Origin: Basidiobolus meristosporus CBS 931.73
Taxonomy: Eukaryota > Basidiobolomycota > Basidiobolomycetes > Basidiobolales > Basidiobolaceae
NCBI GenBank assembly: GCA_002104905.1
Contig: MCFE01000344.1
Coordinates: 1 to 64,000 of the forward strand
Length of the DNA stretch: 64,000 nucleotides
Direction of reading: 5' to 3'
The position numbers were made by a program, and so were the translations under genes. Under the pieces are notes generated by a model. It was not told where the DNA came from. It searched no databases and was given only the letters and a program-made list of their open reading frames with translations. Below, piece by piece: positions 48,001 to 61,022 of this stretch (position 1 is its first letter; each line of letters starts with the position of its first letter).

Positions 48001-48389
48001 TGGTTCCTTATGATGTAATATGAGTATTGGGGTTTTGCTGTAAAAGATTTTTGAAAGTGCGTATTTGGGGTTACTAAAGCATCCAGTATATCCTTGACAA
48101 TTAGCTCATAAAGCATTGGACTCGATCCTGATTTTTGGAATTCCCCTGCGTGAAGTGGTTATATTCCTGCTCAACTTGAAAATATCATTAAAGAACCCTG
48201 ATAACTAAAGTTATGTCAAAATCTCTTGTGCCTCTGAAAATATATAGTGCTAGAGAAGTTGTACTAGTGTCATCATATACTGGGGATTATATTTTAGCGG
48301 TTCACTGCTGTAAGCAATTAGCTTATACCCAAATTGCTAATATGCTTAAGGATTCCAGTACCTTTTGCTAAGTTTTTTATTTACTTGCA

Positions 48390-48600
48390 GCTTGCTTGAA
48401 AATCCTAGCTAATTGATAAATCAGTGAAGGTCTGGAAGATATCATAACCTCAAATATATCCAAAAGACTTCAGACTTTGCACACTACTCTTGAATCTACT
48501 GCAGCGCATCAATAATATTGGCTCTTCAGAACTTCTCCAAAAGTATGAATACTATGCTTAAGCAAACAACAAAAGTGGTGTTAATCATATAAATGCTATG
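48390..48600 (+). repeat. Eroded LTR-like relic
   Basis: TCAGTGAAGGTCTGGAAG..CAAAAGACTTCAGACTTTGCACAC resembles both the LTR middle and the segment at 41385-41450 (CAGTGAAAGTCTAGAAGTTAATAGG), suggesting a second, older LTR family or a very old copy. Confidence 0.35.
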
Positions 48601-48610
48601 TAGTTGTATT

Positions 48611-48959
48611 TGTTGTAAAAATTCGTAATTACACCTAAATATTCACCTAATTTAGTCATTAAGATCATTACCTACAAATCTTCAAGAATTCTGACAAAAC
48701 TCCTTGTCAAGATTTACTTTGAGAACTTTCATGTTCTGGTTACCTATTATATAAGTGAAAATATTCCAAGTTGCCCATACAGCCCCAAACCTTGCACATA
48801 TGTTCTTAGGACCTTCTTGACCATATTTTATGTGGTTATTTTGCCAAGAATATGTAAAAGCATAAACACTACCTTTACATTCAATAAATCACTAAGTGAA
48901 AGCCACATAATCTACTTGTTCTCTCAATCACTTCCAATATCTCCTAGACTCTTGCAACA
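48611..48959 (+). repeat. Solo copia LTR
   Basis: 349 bp, starting TGTTGTAAAAATTCGTAATT and ending GACTCTTGCAACA, clearly related along its full length to the LTRs of the intact elements but with many substitutions. Flanking 5-mers (GTATT and GATAT) are not a clean duplication. No internal region follows, so it is a solo LTR from LTR-LTR recombination or a remnant. Confidence 0.88.
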
Positions 48960-49284
48960 GATATAACCTGAAGAGCTAGAAGAGTTGCATGCTGCTCATA
49001 CAGTATATCAAGCTCAAGTATAGGGTCACAATTTAAAAAAGATCCTGGGATATGTTGTGGATGAATCACGGGCATTGCATTAGATTAAAGAATCCCAATA
49101 ACTTGTAAGCCTTCATTATTTCTAAGGATTGGTAAATATCTTACAAGCTAGTTCTCGAGTAACTGCTGAGTTGATAGTAAGCGGATTAGAATCATCAACT
49201 ATATAATGGGTTAAGGTGTATGCTAAATATCTATAATAGCTCTTACTCAGTGGCTTATTCAACGTATTCTCCAAGTGTAAATAC

Positions 49285-49634
49285 TGTTGTAAAAATTCGT
49301 ATTTTCCACCTAAATATTCACCTAACTTAGTCACTTAGATCATCACCTTCAAATCCTAGAGAATACTGACCAAATTCCTTGTCGGGATTTACTTAGAATA
49401 TTTTCACCAAAATACCAGGTACCCAGAACATGAAAATTCTCAAAGTTGTCCAAACAGCCCCAAACTTTGCACACATGTTCTTGGGACCTTCCTTAACCTA
49501 TTCTACGTGTTTGTAATGCCAAGACCATGTAAAAGTATAAATACTACTTTTACATTCAATAAATCATTAAGTGAAAACCACATAATCTACTTGTTCTCCA
49601 AATTACTTCCAATATCTCCAAGACTCTTACAACA
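49285..49634 (+). repeat. 5' LTR of frameshifted copia element
   Basis: 350 bp. It differs from the intact element's LTR at TTCGTATTTTCC (GTG to GTA) near the start and at one T/C site near the end. Confidence 0.95.
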
Positions 49635-49638
49635 GGTT

Positions 49639-52600
49639 ATGAGCCCCGAGCTGTCACTCTCTGCAATGTCTACTACTGCTATTACTGGAATTTTTCCCTC
49701 TGCTGAAAAGTTGGATGGATCTAACTACCAAGTGTGGAAGGTGAAGATGAAGATGCTGCTACAAGAAAGAGGCCTTTGGGATATTGTCATGGGAGAAGAA
49801 TGCCCTCCTAAAAACGTGGGAGAGGAAGCCTTAAAGTACCAGAAGAAAGAACAAAGTGCCTTTAACTGCATTTGCCTTAATGTCAAGGACAAATTGCTAA
49901 TTCAATGCTCAAGAGCAAAAACGGCAAAGAATGCCTGGAAGGCATTAGAAGACACCTACCAGTCATGTTCAGCTGCCAAGAAAATGTATCTGAGAAGAAA
50001 ATTCTTTACTACAAAGATGCTGCCAGGAGAAGAAATGAAAAATCTAATTAACAGAATTACCCTGCTGGTAGATGAGATGGAATCTGTGGGCGTACCAACT
50101 ACTGATGAGGATGTGATAGTTACCATCCTGAATAGCCTGACAGACGAGTTTCAGGGCCTTGTATCAGCCCTAGAGTCCAGAACTGAAGATTTGACCTTAA
50201 ATTACGTATATGGAAGGCTCCTGGATGAAGAATTAAGAAAATCAAGCGCCAATAAGAAGGAAGAAGAAAATGCATTAATAAGCAATGATAACCAACAAAG
50301 GAGGTACCCAAGACCCTACAAAGGCAACAGCAACCTATTTTGCAACTACTGCAAAAGGAAAGGACACACATCAGACCGGTGTTTCAAAAAGAGAGATTAT
50401 CAGCAAAAGAAGCCTGAATATGGAAATGCTGCAACAACTGAAGATAGACTATTCATATCTGCACTAAATATGACCACAAACAAGGATTCTCAGACGTGGT
50501 ATATTGACTCTGGAGCTTCTCAACACTTTACACACCAAAAAGAACTTTTTACCCAATATCAAGAAATTCCAATTAAGAAGGTTTTCATGGGTGACGATAG
50601 AACACTTGATGCAGTGGGAGAAGGAACTATCCAAGTAAACCTTAGAAGCAGTGAAGGAAGCCATACACTGACCTTTAAAGAAGTACTCTATGTACCAGAA
50701 ATAGCCAAGAACCTACTCTCTGTAAGCAAGGCCACAGCAGAAGGACTCAGTTTCAGTTTTGACAATTCTGGATGCAGGATCACTGATCAAAATGGTGCTC
50801 ATATTGCTTCGGGCATCAGAGATCAGAACCTATACAAGTTGACTTATATTCCATCATATCTGGAAGCCAATATAAGTAACTTAAATGAAGAAACACCAAT
50901 GCTTTGGCACAGGAGATTTGGACACATCAATTTTGATTATTTGCGCAAAATGATCAAAGATCAGCTAATTTCTGGAGTGAAAATTGATCCCCCAGCTAAT
51001 TTGGAGCACTGTGAAGCCTGCATATATGGGAAACAAGCCAGACAACCGTTCAAGAGCTCTGGGTTAATCAAAACTAAGAAAAAATTAGATCTAATTCACT
51101 CAGATCTGTGTGGACCTATGCAAAATTTATCCTTAGGCGGGATGAAGTATTTAATCACTTTTATTGATGATTATACAAGATACACATGGGTCTACTTCAT
51201 GGAGAGAAAGGAAGAAGCTCTGTCTAAGCTCAGGGAGTTTAAAGCTATGGTGGAGAGAGAAACTGGTGAAAAAATCAAGAAAATACGCTCTGACAATGGT
51301 GGAGAATATACCTCAAAACTCTTCATCCACTTCTGCAAAATTCATGGGATAAAGCAAGAGACTACTGTACCATACTCCCCACAGCAAAATGGAGTAGCAG
51401 AACGAGCTAACAGATCAATAATTGATATGGCAAGATCTATGATCCATGATCAAAAATTATCCTATGATTTTTGGGCGGAATCAGTTGCCACTGCTGTATA
51501 CCTTAAAAATAGGAGTTATAACAGAATACTTCGTGATTCTACTCCATTTGAAGCATGGTATGGATACAGACCAAGTGCAGAACATCTAAGAATATTTGGG
51601 TGCACAGCATATGCCAAAAAACTGGCCGGAAATCAGTCAAAATTTGAGCCAAAAAGTGTAAAATGCATATTTTTGGGCTACTGCAATGAGAGTAAGGCAT
51701 ACAGACTCTACAATACCGAAGCAAAGAAGCTTATCAAGTCCAGGGATGTGTTGTTTGATGAAAATTCAAAATTTTCACAAAAAATGACATCAGATGATGA
51801 CGAAAATTTGATCTCAAGTCCACCAATTGTCAGGATTGAATCAGAGCAAAACAATGAAAATTTTTTCACTCCAGAGGACTCTACAACCGTGGTTCAGCCA
51901 GAATCAGTGCCCAGGAATATCCCAGAAGTGATCATTCCAGTATCAAATGCCCGGAGATCCAATCGGACAAGAAATAGCCCAAATTACTATATCAATGAGG
52001 GTACAAACTTAGCCTATGCCTATTCAGTCCATGTTGATGAACCCCAGACTGTAAAAGAGGCCCTAAATAGCCCTCAGACGAAGTTTTGGAGATCTGCAAT
52101 GACTGAGGAATATCAGGCACTGATGGAAAATCAAACTTGGGACTTAGTCAAATTACCAATCAACCGAAAATCAATTGGATGCAGATGGGTCTTCAAGACA
52201 AAATACAAGGCTGATGGTACAATTGAAAGATACAAAGCAAGACTTGTAGCCAAAGGATACTCTCAAACAAAAGGACTTGACTATACTGAGACCTTTGCAC
52301 CGGTAGCCAAGTTTAATTCCATCAGATTAATATTGGCTATTGCAGCCAAATATAAGTTTTTTATTCATCAAATGGATGTAAAAACTGCATTTTTGAATGG
52401 AGAACTTGATGAGGACGTGTATATGGACCAGCCTGATGGGATATGTTGACCAAGATAACCCCCATTTGGTCTGCAAGCTTAAAAAGTCACTATATGGTCT
52501 CAAACAATCACCGAGAGCCTGGAATTGCAAGATAGATTCTTATTTGGAATCTTTGAGTTTCAAAAGGAGTAATGCTGACTATAGTATATACTATAAGCCA

Positions 52601-53611
52601 GATAGAGCAAATCCAGTTCTATTAGCTCTATATGTGGATGATCTTATTATAGCCGCCAATAACCTAGAAACATTGGAAGAGACTAAATCCAGCCTATCTA
52701 AGGAGTTCAAGATGTCTGATCTAGGAGAACTTAGTTACTACTTAGGGATTAAGTTCTCCATAGACAGAAGTACCCAGACTATTACCCTAAGCCAATCCAA
52801 GTATATTCAAGATATACTAAAGAAGTACAAAATGGAAGACTGTAAACCGGCAGCTACCCCAATGGAGACAAACCTTAACTTGGTCAAAACTCAACCAAAT
52901 CAAGAGAGCTTGGTGCCATCTGAAAGCCCTGACTTTCCTTATCAATCTATGGTCGGCAGTCTGATGTATATCATGCTTGGAACACGTCCAGATATCTCAT
53001 ATTCAGTGGGAGTTGTCAGCCAACATAATCAGAGCTATGGATCTGATCATATTGCAGCAGTTAAGCGGATTTTTAGATACCTAAAAGGAACTGCTGATAT
53101 CTGCCTAAGATACACTTATAAGGACTCAGAACAAGATCTTGTGGGATACTCTGATGCAGATTGGGGACGAAATTTAGAAGACAGAAGATCCACCACAGGA
53201 TACACCTTTCTTTACTGTCAAGGAGCAATTTCATGGAATTCAAGAAAGCAACCAACCGTAGCACTTTCTACTACAGAGGCAGAGTATATGGCAGCCTGTG
53301 AAGCTACAAAAGAAGCAATGTGGTTAAGAAAGCTCTTTACAGATTTAGGCCTATGTCAAAAAACGCCTATTACTTTATTTCAAGATAATCAAGGATGTAT
53401 ACAATTAGGTAGAAATCCAACTTTTCATGCTAGAACCAAGCACATAGATATTAGACATCATTTCATACGTGAAGCTATAGAGAACAACTTAGTTAGCTTA
53501 GTTTACTGTCCTACAGATGAAATGATTGCAGACATATTTACCAAACCATTAGCTAGAGACAAGTTTGAATATCTTAGGTCAAAATTGGGACTAGTTAGTA
53601 TGAACATTTAG
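49639..53611 (+). pseudogene. Copia gag-pol with +1 frameshift in RT
   Basis: The frame runs from ATG 49639 to a TGA at 52447-52449, then resumes in the +1 frame to the normal end at 53611. In the intact sibling the junction reads GATGGGTTTGCTGACC; here it is GATGGGATATGTTGACC, one base longer with substitutions. The break lies after MDQPDG in RT, before YVDDL, so the product lacks the RT active site and RNase H. All other motifs are intact, including RFGH and RSDNGG, which look ancestral compared with the sibling. The sibling has a continuous frame, so this is not a programmed shift. Confidence 0.93.
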
Positions 53612-53622
53612 CTGAGTGGGAG

Positions 53623-53972
53623 TGTTGTAAAAATTCGTATTTTCCACCTAAATATTCACCTAACTTAGTCACTTAGATCATCACCTTCAAATCCTAGAGA
53701 ATACTGACCAAATTCCTTGTCGGGATTTACTTAGAATATTTTCACCAAAATACCAGGTACCCAGAACATGAAAATTCTCAAAGTTGTCCAAACAGCCCCA
53801 AACTTTGCACACATGTTCTTGGGACCTTCCTTAACCTATTCTACGTGTTTGTAATGCCAAGACCATGTAAAAGTATAAATACTACTTTTACATTCAATAA
53901 ATCATTAAGTGAAAACCACATAATCTACTTGTTCTCCAAATCACTTCCAATATCTCCAAGACTCTTACAACA
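53623..53972 (+). repeat. 3' LTR of frameshifted copia element
   Basis: 350 bp, TGTTG..CAACA. Followed directly by AATAC, the target duplicate. Confidence 0.95.
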
Positions 53973-53977
53973 AATAC

Positions 53978-55322
53978 TTCAAGAATCAGTAAGTTGAGTG
54001 TTACGCTTTCTGGTATGGGAGTTGCTCAGGCACAGTCCTCTCTAGGGCATATGTATACTTCTCCTCAAGAAGGCCAGAGCCTCTAATATTGAAAGCTGTT
54101 AGTTGAAGGAAACCTTGATATCAGCACAGATTTTGCTAGTCTATAGTGATATTTTTGGTTCAGAATATGTAAGTATGAATGGCATCATCAAAGAAGCACC
54201 ACAACTAACGTAGCAATATTAACTAGGTGCTAAGCTAAAGCCCACAAGTGTCAACATCAATGTAATTTCCAAATCTTTGGTGGCTGTGATTTTGGAGAGA
54301 GTTGGATTTCATTGAGTCAGATACCAAGTACCTAGATTATGTAAGATAGGAGTTTGAGCTTAACTGACATTAAAGAGAAATACACAATGGGTGTACATTT
54401 CTATGCAGCCATTGGTAAAGCAAACATATATCAAGTGTCAAAAACATCCATGTCCAGTAACATTAAAATGGCTGAAGAGATTCATTGGTCAAGGTGCTTG
54501 TTGTGTAAGTAATCACCAGGTACACATTCAATTTGCTTGGTTTTGGGGTAATATGTACAAGGTTGAGGCCAGTAAGTCACCAAAGAATTTGGTCATTTTA
54601 AGATTCCTACTACATTAACCCAAAGCATTTGACAGAATCATCAGAACACCAAAGTAAGATCAGGGCCAGGGGCTATACTGATGTGGTATGGAACATGCAA
54701 AACATGTGGGCCCTCTTATATCATACCCTGTGCAAATTATAAAGCCTAGCACCTGCTTTGTCAAAAACCATGAGCAGTACAAAATGTCTGGTAGTAAGCA
54801 TTATGAGCCTTGAACAAACAAGTAGAAACACAAACAGAACCAAGATCGTTATCCTCCAGTAGTCTCTCCATTGACAGTCAGGGAACAATATCTTTTCAGT
54901 GCCTCCACCGGACTGGAGAGTGGGTTTCAAGGCTGACTGCACAACACGGGTGAACTTGATGCAAAAAAAGTCCACCCCATTCAATGGAACTCCCACCTCT
55001 GAGCCCATCAAGGCCCCCCCCCAAGTAAATCATATTCCGATTGATATCACAAAATTGGTAAGCAACACTGCCATCGTAAGTAGGTCATTGAACATGAACA
55101 GAAACGCAAACAACTGAACACTTGGAGGTAAATGGTTATTTAACATCGATCGAAAACGGGCCAACAAACGGTGTGGTGATACTCTATGTCCAATGGAGGC
55201 CTTTTCTCGGCTGGTTTGGGGTGGGTGAATATGGAGGGGTTCACGCGTAGTATACACCATGACACCACACCAAGTGAAAGGTTGGTTAAAGATTGGATTA
55301 AGATTCGGATTACAAGGTGGGC
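53978..55322. other. Gene-free spacer after the copia island
   Basis: No exon chain was recognised. On the minus strand, two hydrophobic open pieces (about 55117-55030 and 55011-54721) could be a decayed membrane-protein fragment, but there is no family match I can name. An 8-9 nt C run lies near 55014. Confidence 0.35.
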
Positions 55323-57570
<2,248 letters not shown>

Positions 57571-58223
57571 TTTCAGTTAGATGAACAAGCAGATGGTATG
57601 ATGGTAGGGTTGAGTTAAGCTCGCTTCAAGCCAAAGTGAGTAATAAACTCAGGGGAATGGTATTTACTCAAAGATACTGGCGTAGTACCCAGTGCACTAC
57701 CTATAATCTACCACGTTATACGGTAGGTATCTCCGAGCCACTTTAGGAAATTTCATGATATCCACCAACACAAATACTGATCAGTCACATATTGACCACA
57801 TTTACGATGCAGAATGGCAACTAGGGTTTGTATTTGGCTGCCTGATGACTGCTGAAAGTTCTGGGGCCTAATGCATATTTATGCCAATATCTAGTTCTCA
57901 ATGTCCTTTGTATGCGATTCCGGCTAATCTGGCCAATAGGTGCCATCTCTGATATAACTGTCGTCTCCTGATTGGCGGCTTGTTTTAGCACTAATGTGTA
58001 GCAATATGCCATGAAACTTCCCCACTTTCCAGCGTTTGTTCGTTCATTAACTAATCAACCTTTAAGCACCGATTTGGAATTGGGAATTTCTATTCTTAGC
58101 AGGCTGGTATTTTGTTTTCTTAAATCCGCATATAGCAATGGTGAACATATTACATTTAATGATTGTTTCTTTTCCTTGGTTGTGGTTTGCCCGTATCTGT
58201 AAAAGCCCCTACCTGACTTCTAG
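57571..58223. promoter_or_regulatory. Shared divergent promoter region (GCK-III kinase / CRIB protein)
   Basis: 653 bp between the two start codons. No TATA box or known motif was confidently recognised. Confidence 0.4.
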
Positions 58224-58913
58224 ATGAGCTTCTTGAAACGATGCAGTTGCTTTGGCAACAATGACGACGTGCTCCTATCAGAATTACCAAACCGATATGG
58301 CCAAGCACACAAACCTAATAACAACAGGAATAAGCGCAAAATAGACAAGAGTGCGATAGGAAAGCCGTCGAATTTCCAAGTAATGTTGACTCATTCCCCA
58401 AGTGTTGCGTACTGATTTGACTGATTTTCCTTCTACTTTGCCCACATATAGCATACTGGGCATATTGGTAATTATTGAGAAGACCTCGGTATATACTAGT
58501 CTTTTCCCTAACACATTCACTTTAAGGCATCTCCGAACTGCAAAGTGGAGTGGTTGACCGGGTCGACGTAAGTGCCTTAGCAACTCCACTTTATTTCTGC
58601 TATCTTACTTTGTAGACTTGTGTAGCCCGAGAAAATCAAGAAACAAATGGCTGAAATTGCTGCAGTCTTGAACTTTGATGATTTAATAACCCCAGAGCTT
58701 GAGTCTATCCAGCGAGACAATCCAACCAAGGAGGCACCTACTCACAAAGCTGAAGTGTCGAGAAAAGAAACCGATACCAACGCGGTAACACACTCCAGTT
58801 CAGTCCACCCTCCTACAAACCGACCACTAATTTCGTCTGTTTTAGACAGTAAATTAACAATACGTTGTTCCAGCCAGAGAAGAAGAAAAATATTCCTTCG
58901 ATGCCATCACTAA
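58224..58913 (+). CDS. Small CRIB-domain Cdc42/Rac effector, CDC42SE (SPEC)-like
   Basis: Four exons give about 165 aa. The N-terminus MSFLKRCSCFG has two cysteines that resemble the palmitoylated Cys pair of animal CDC42SE1/2. It is followed by a polybasic stretch NNNRNKRKIDKSAIGKPSNF and, across an intron at 58380, QHTGHIG. Together these make the CRIB pattern I-x-x-P-x-x-F-x-H-x-x-H-x-G, which binds GTP-loaded Cdc42 or Rac. After GISELQSGVVDRVD, an exon beginning PEKIKKQMAEIAAVLNFDDL adds a helical piece and a Ser/Thr-rich tail not found in animal CDC42SE. The last exon could instead end through a small intron near 58850. The product should sit on the inner plasma membrane. Confidence 0.78.
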
Positions 58914-59394
58914 ATACTGATAATCGCTCCACGCTTGTCCTGACCCCTTCCAGCCATATCCCACTATCTAGGTATAATTTCTTGAATGAGCAATCCACTG
59001 TATTCTCCCACCTTTTTATCCACAACCATGTATTCTCTTTATAACTCAAGTATTGTAATCCACTAAAACTGAAATTTTGCGAGATTCTCCCCTACGGACC
59101 ACTGCTTGCGACGGCCCTTGTTTGCGTAGCGCATTCTTGGCAACATGTAATCTAGCCCTGTTCCCAGTAAAGCAAAGCTGAAATGCGCAATTGTGCCAAA
59201 CCACGGATTGATTAGTAATTTATGGCCACCGCCCTTATAGGATGACGCAAACTAGGGAACTGGGTGATTTTGGTTTAACTGACAAATTTTCGGATGATAC
59301 GAATGTTTACCATCTAGTACACTCCAGGTTATATCGTGACTTAGGCCGCCCTCGTAAACCTTTCCCTCAGCTGAAACCCCCCGATTCAACTTCA
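58914..59394. other. Spacer and probable leader of the TXNL1 gene
   Basis: It has no independent gene. An upstream ATG at 59242 is in frame with the TXNL1 start and the frame between is open (51 codons), so a longer N-terminal form is possible. Confidence 0.4.
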
Positions 59395-60788
59395 ATGAGC
59401 TTTGTTAAAGTCATCCATTCCCAGCCGGAGTACCAGACACTTCTCAACTCCGCACCCGCCACCAAACTGGTACCTTTCGCCGTTGACCGCGTTCTTATTG
59501 TAGCCTCGACTAAAACACTGCTTTCCCCCCTTTCTGAACCAGGTTGTGGTAGACTTCACCGCCAAATGTAAGCCCCCTTGAAGTCGTTGTGTTAGTTCGT
59601 CTAGATTAAACTCTGAACAATAGGGTGTCAGCCATGTCAGATCATCGGACCCATCTTCAACAACCTTAGCTCGAAATATAGAAATGTCACTTTTGCCAAG
59701 GTCGACGTTGACGATGTGCAGGTATTTACGGACTTTTGGATTGAGGTGAACGGTTGATCAGAAGGCACTCAACCAGTCTTACTTAATAGGAGGTTGCCCA
59801 GGCCGCAGGTGTTAGCTCCATGTATGCATTCCATCCCTTTAAACCATACTGTACAGTCGTACTAAATCTCTGCATTCGGTTGTTGCTCCGCCGACTTCCA
59901 GGCCTACTTTCCAAGTAACCAGATTCTCCGCATTTGGACGTTGGATTTTCTCGTACTGATCATTCGCTCTTCACAGTTTTTCAAGAACAAGGCGAAGATT
60001 GCCGAGCTAAAGGGAGCCAACCCCCAGCAGCTCGAGGCCCTGATTGTTCAGCACCAGGGCGACGTTGAGGATGAATCTAGCAGCTTCAATATTCCCGGCC
60101 ATGTATGTTCCACTGTCACCTATGCACAGACCAACCGACGCACCTCTTACGAAATGCACCTTTTCTAGTCCGACATCACGGAGTTCGTCACAGTCAACCA
60201 GCTGGAGTGCCTCAACCAAAAATCCAACCACACCATTCGCAACATCTTCAAAAAAGATGCCAGCTACTTAGAAAGTGATGTAGACGAGCAGCTGATCATT
60301 TCAGTTCCCTTCAACCAAGCGGTCAAGGTCCATTCCATCAAGCTAGTCGCATCCAAAGGTAAATACACCCTCGTACTCGATTAGGGGGACCGGCAGAGCG
60401 ACAACTAAGGGCATCTTATCGATTTTAGTTCAATCCGCCCCCAAGACCATCAAGCTCTTCTGCAACCGTTTAACCCTCGGCTTTGATGAGGTGGATGATA
60501 TTCAGGAGACACAGACCTTGGAGCTGACCGAGGCGGATTACGAGGAGAATGCCGTGATCCCCTTGCGCTTCGTAAAATTCCAAAATGTGTCTAGCATCAT
60601 TGTAAGTGCTTCACAGTCGGGAGTTTTGGGCGAATGCGAACTAACCTTGCCTCCTTCTCTCAACGCAGCTCTTTGTGGAGGATAATCTTGGCGACGAGGA
60701 GACCACGCAGCTCCAGCAAGTGGTGTTCATCGGCTCACCCATTGAGACCACCAAGATGAGTGATTTAAAGAGCCAGAGCGCTCACTAA
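59395..60788 (+). CDS. TXNL1: Thioredoxin-like protein 1 (thioredoxin + PITH domain)
   Basis: About eight exons. ATG 59395 was chosen because MSFVKVIHSQPEYQTLL aligns with thioredoxin N-termini. The thioredoxin fold shows KLVVVDFTAKWCQPCQIIGP (redox pair CQPC, the W and first C split by an intron at about 59568), FNNLSSKYRNVTFAKVDVDD and AGVSSMPTFQ with the cis-Pro. The C-terminal half is a PITH domain: GHSDITEFVTVNQLECLNQK, LISVPFNQAVKVHSIKLVAS, IKLFCNRLTLGFDEVDD, FVKFQNVSSIILFVEDN and IGSPIETTKM. Human TXNL1 binds the 26S proteasome through Rpn11 by this domain; a fission-yeast homologue does likewise. The protein is expected in cytosol and nucleus. It ends at TAA 60788. Confidence 0.95.
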
Positions 60789-61022
60789 GTAATACTTAAT
60801 CCTACTATTCACAATAAAAAGAATCGAACCATGATTGGGCCTGCATATATTATCAGAGAAGTCGAAAACCATCCCTTTTTTTCTCGAAATGGTCGATCCG
60901 CTCACCAGATAGGGAATTCCCACAGAGGCAACCAATCTGCCAGCGTGCTAGATACCAGGAAACTTTGTGTCCCTTGCCAGCTATTTTCCCACTTTAGTTT
61001 CTTTCCAACCCAAACCACGAAG

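Larger units (their letters stand above)
49285..53972 (+). mobile_element. Full-length copia element with one frameshift (4688 bp)
   Basis: 5' LTR 49285-49634, PBS 49635-49646, gag-pol 49639-53611, 3' LTR 53623-53972, perfect 5-bp target duplication AATAC (49280-49284 and 53973-53977). It is one base longer than the intact sibling, consistent with a single net insertion near 52441. Its LTRs differ from each other at one position seen by eye (AAATTACTTCC at about 49600-49610 against AAATCACTTCC). Confidence 0.96.

Noticed and set aside
52397-53611. Programmed ribosomal frameshift in the second copia element
   Set aside because: The sibling element has the same region in one continuous frame, and there is no slippery site; it is a simple disabling mutation.
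54721-55117. Two hydrophobic minus-strand pieces that might be exons of a membrane protein
   Set aside because: They can be read as transmembrane segments, but no clean splice joins, start or family match were found; low-complexity AT-rich DNA gives such pieces by chance.
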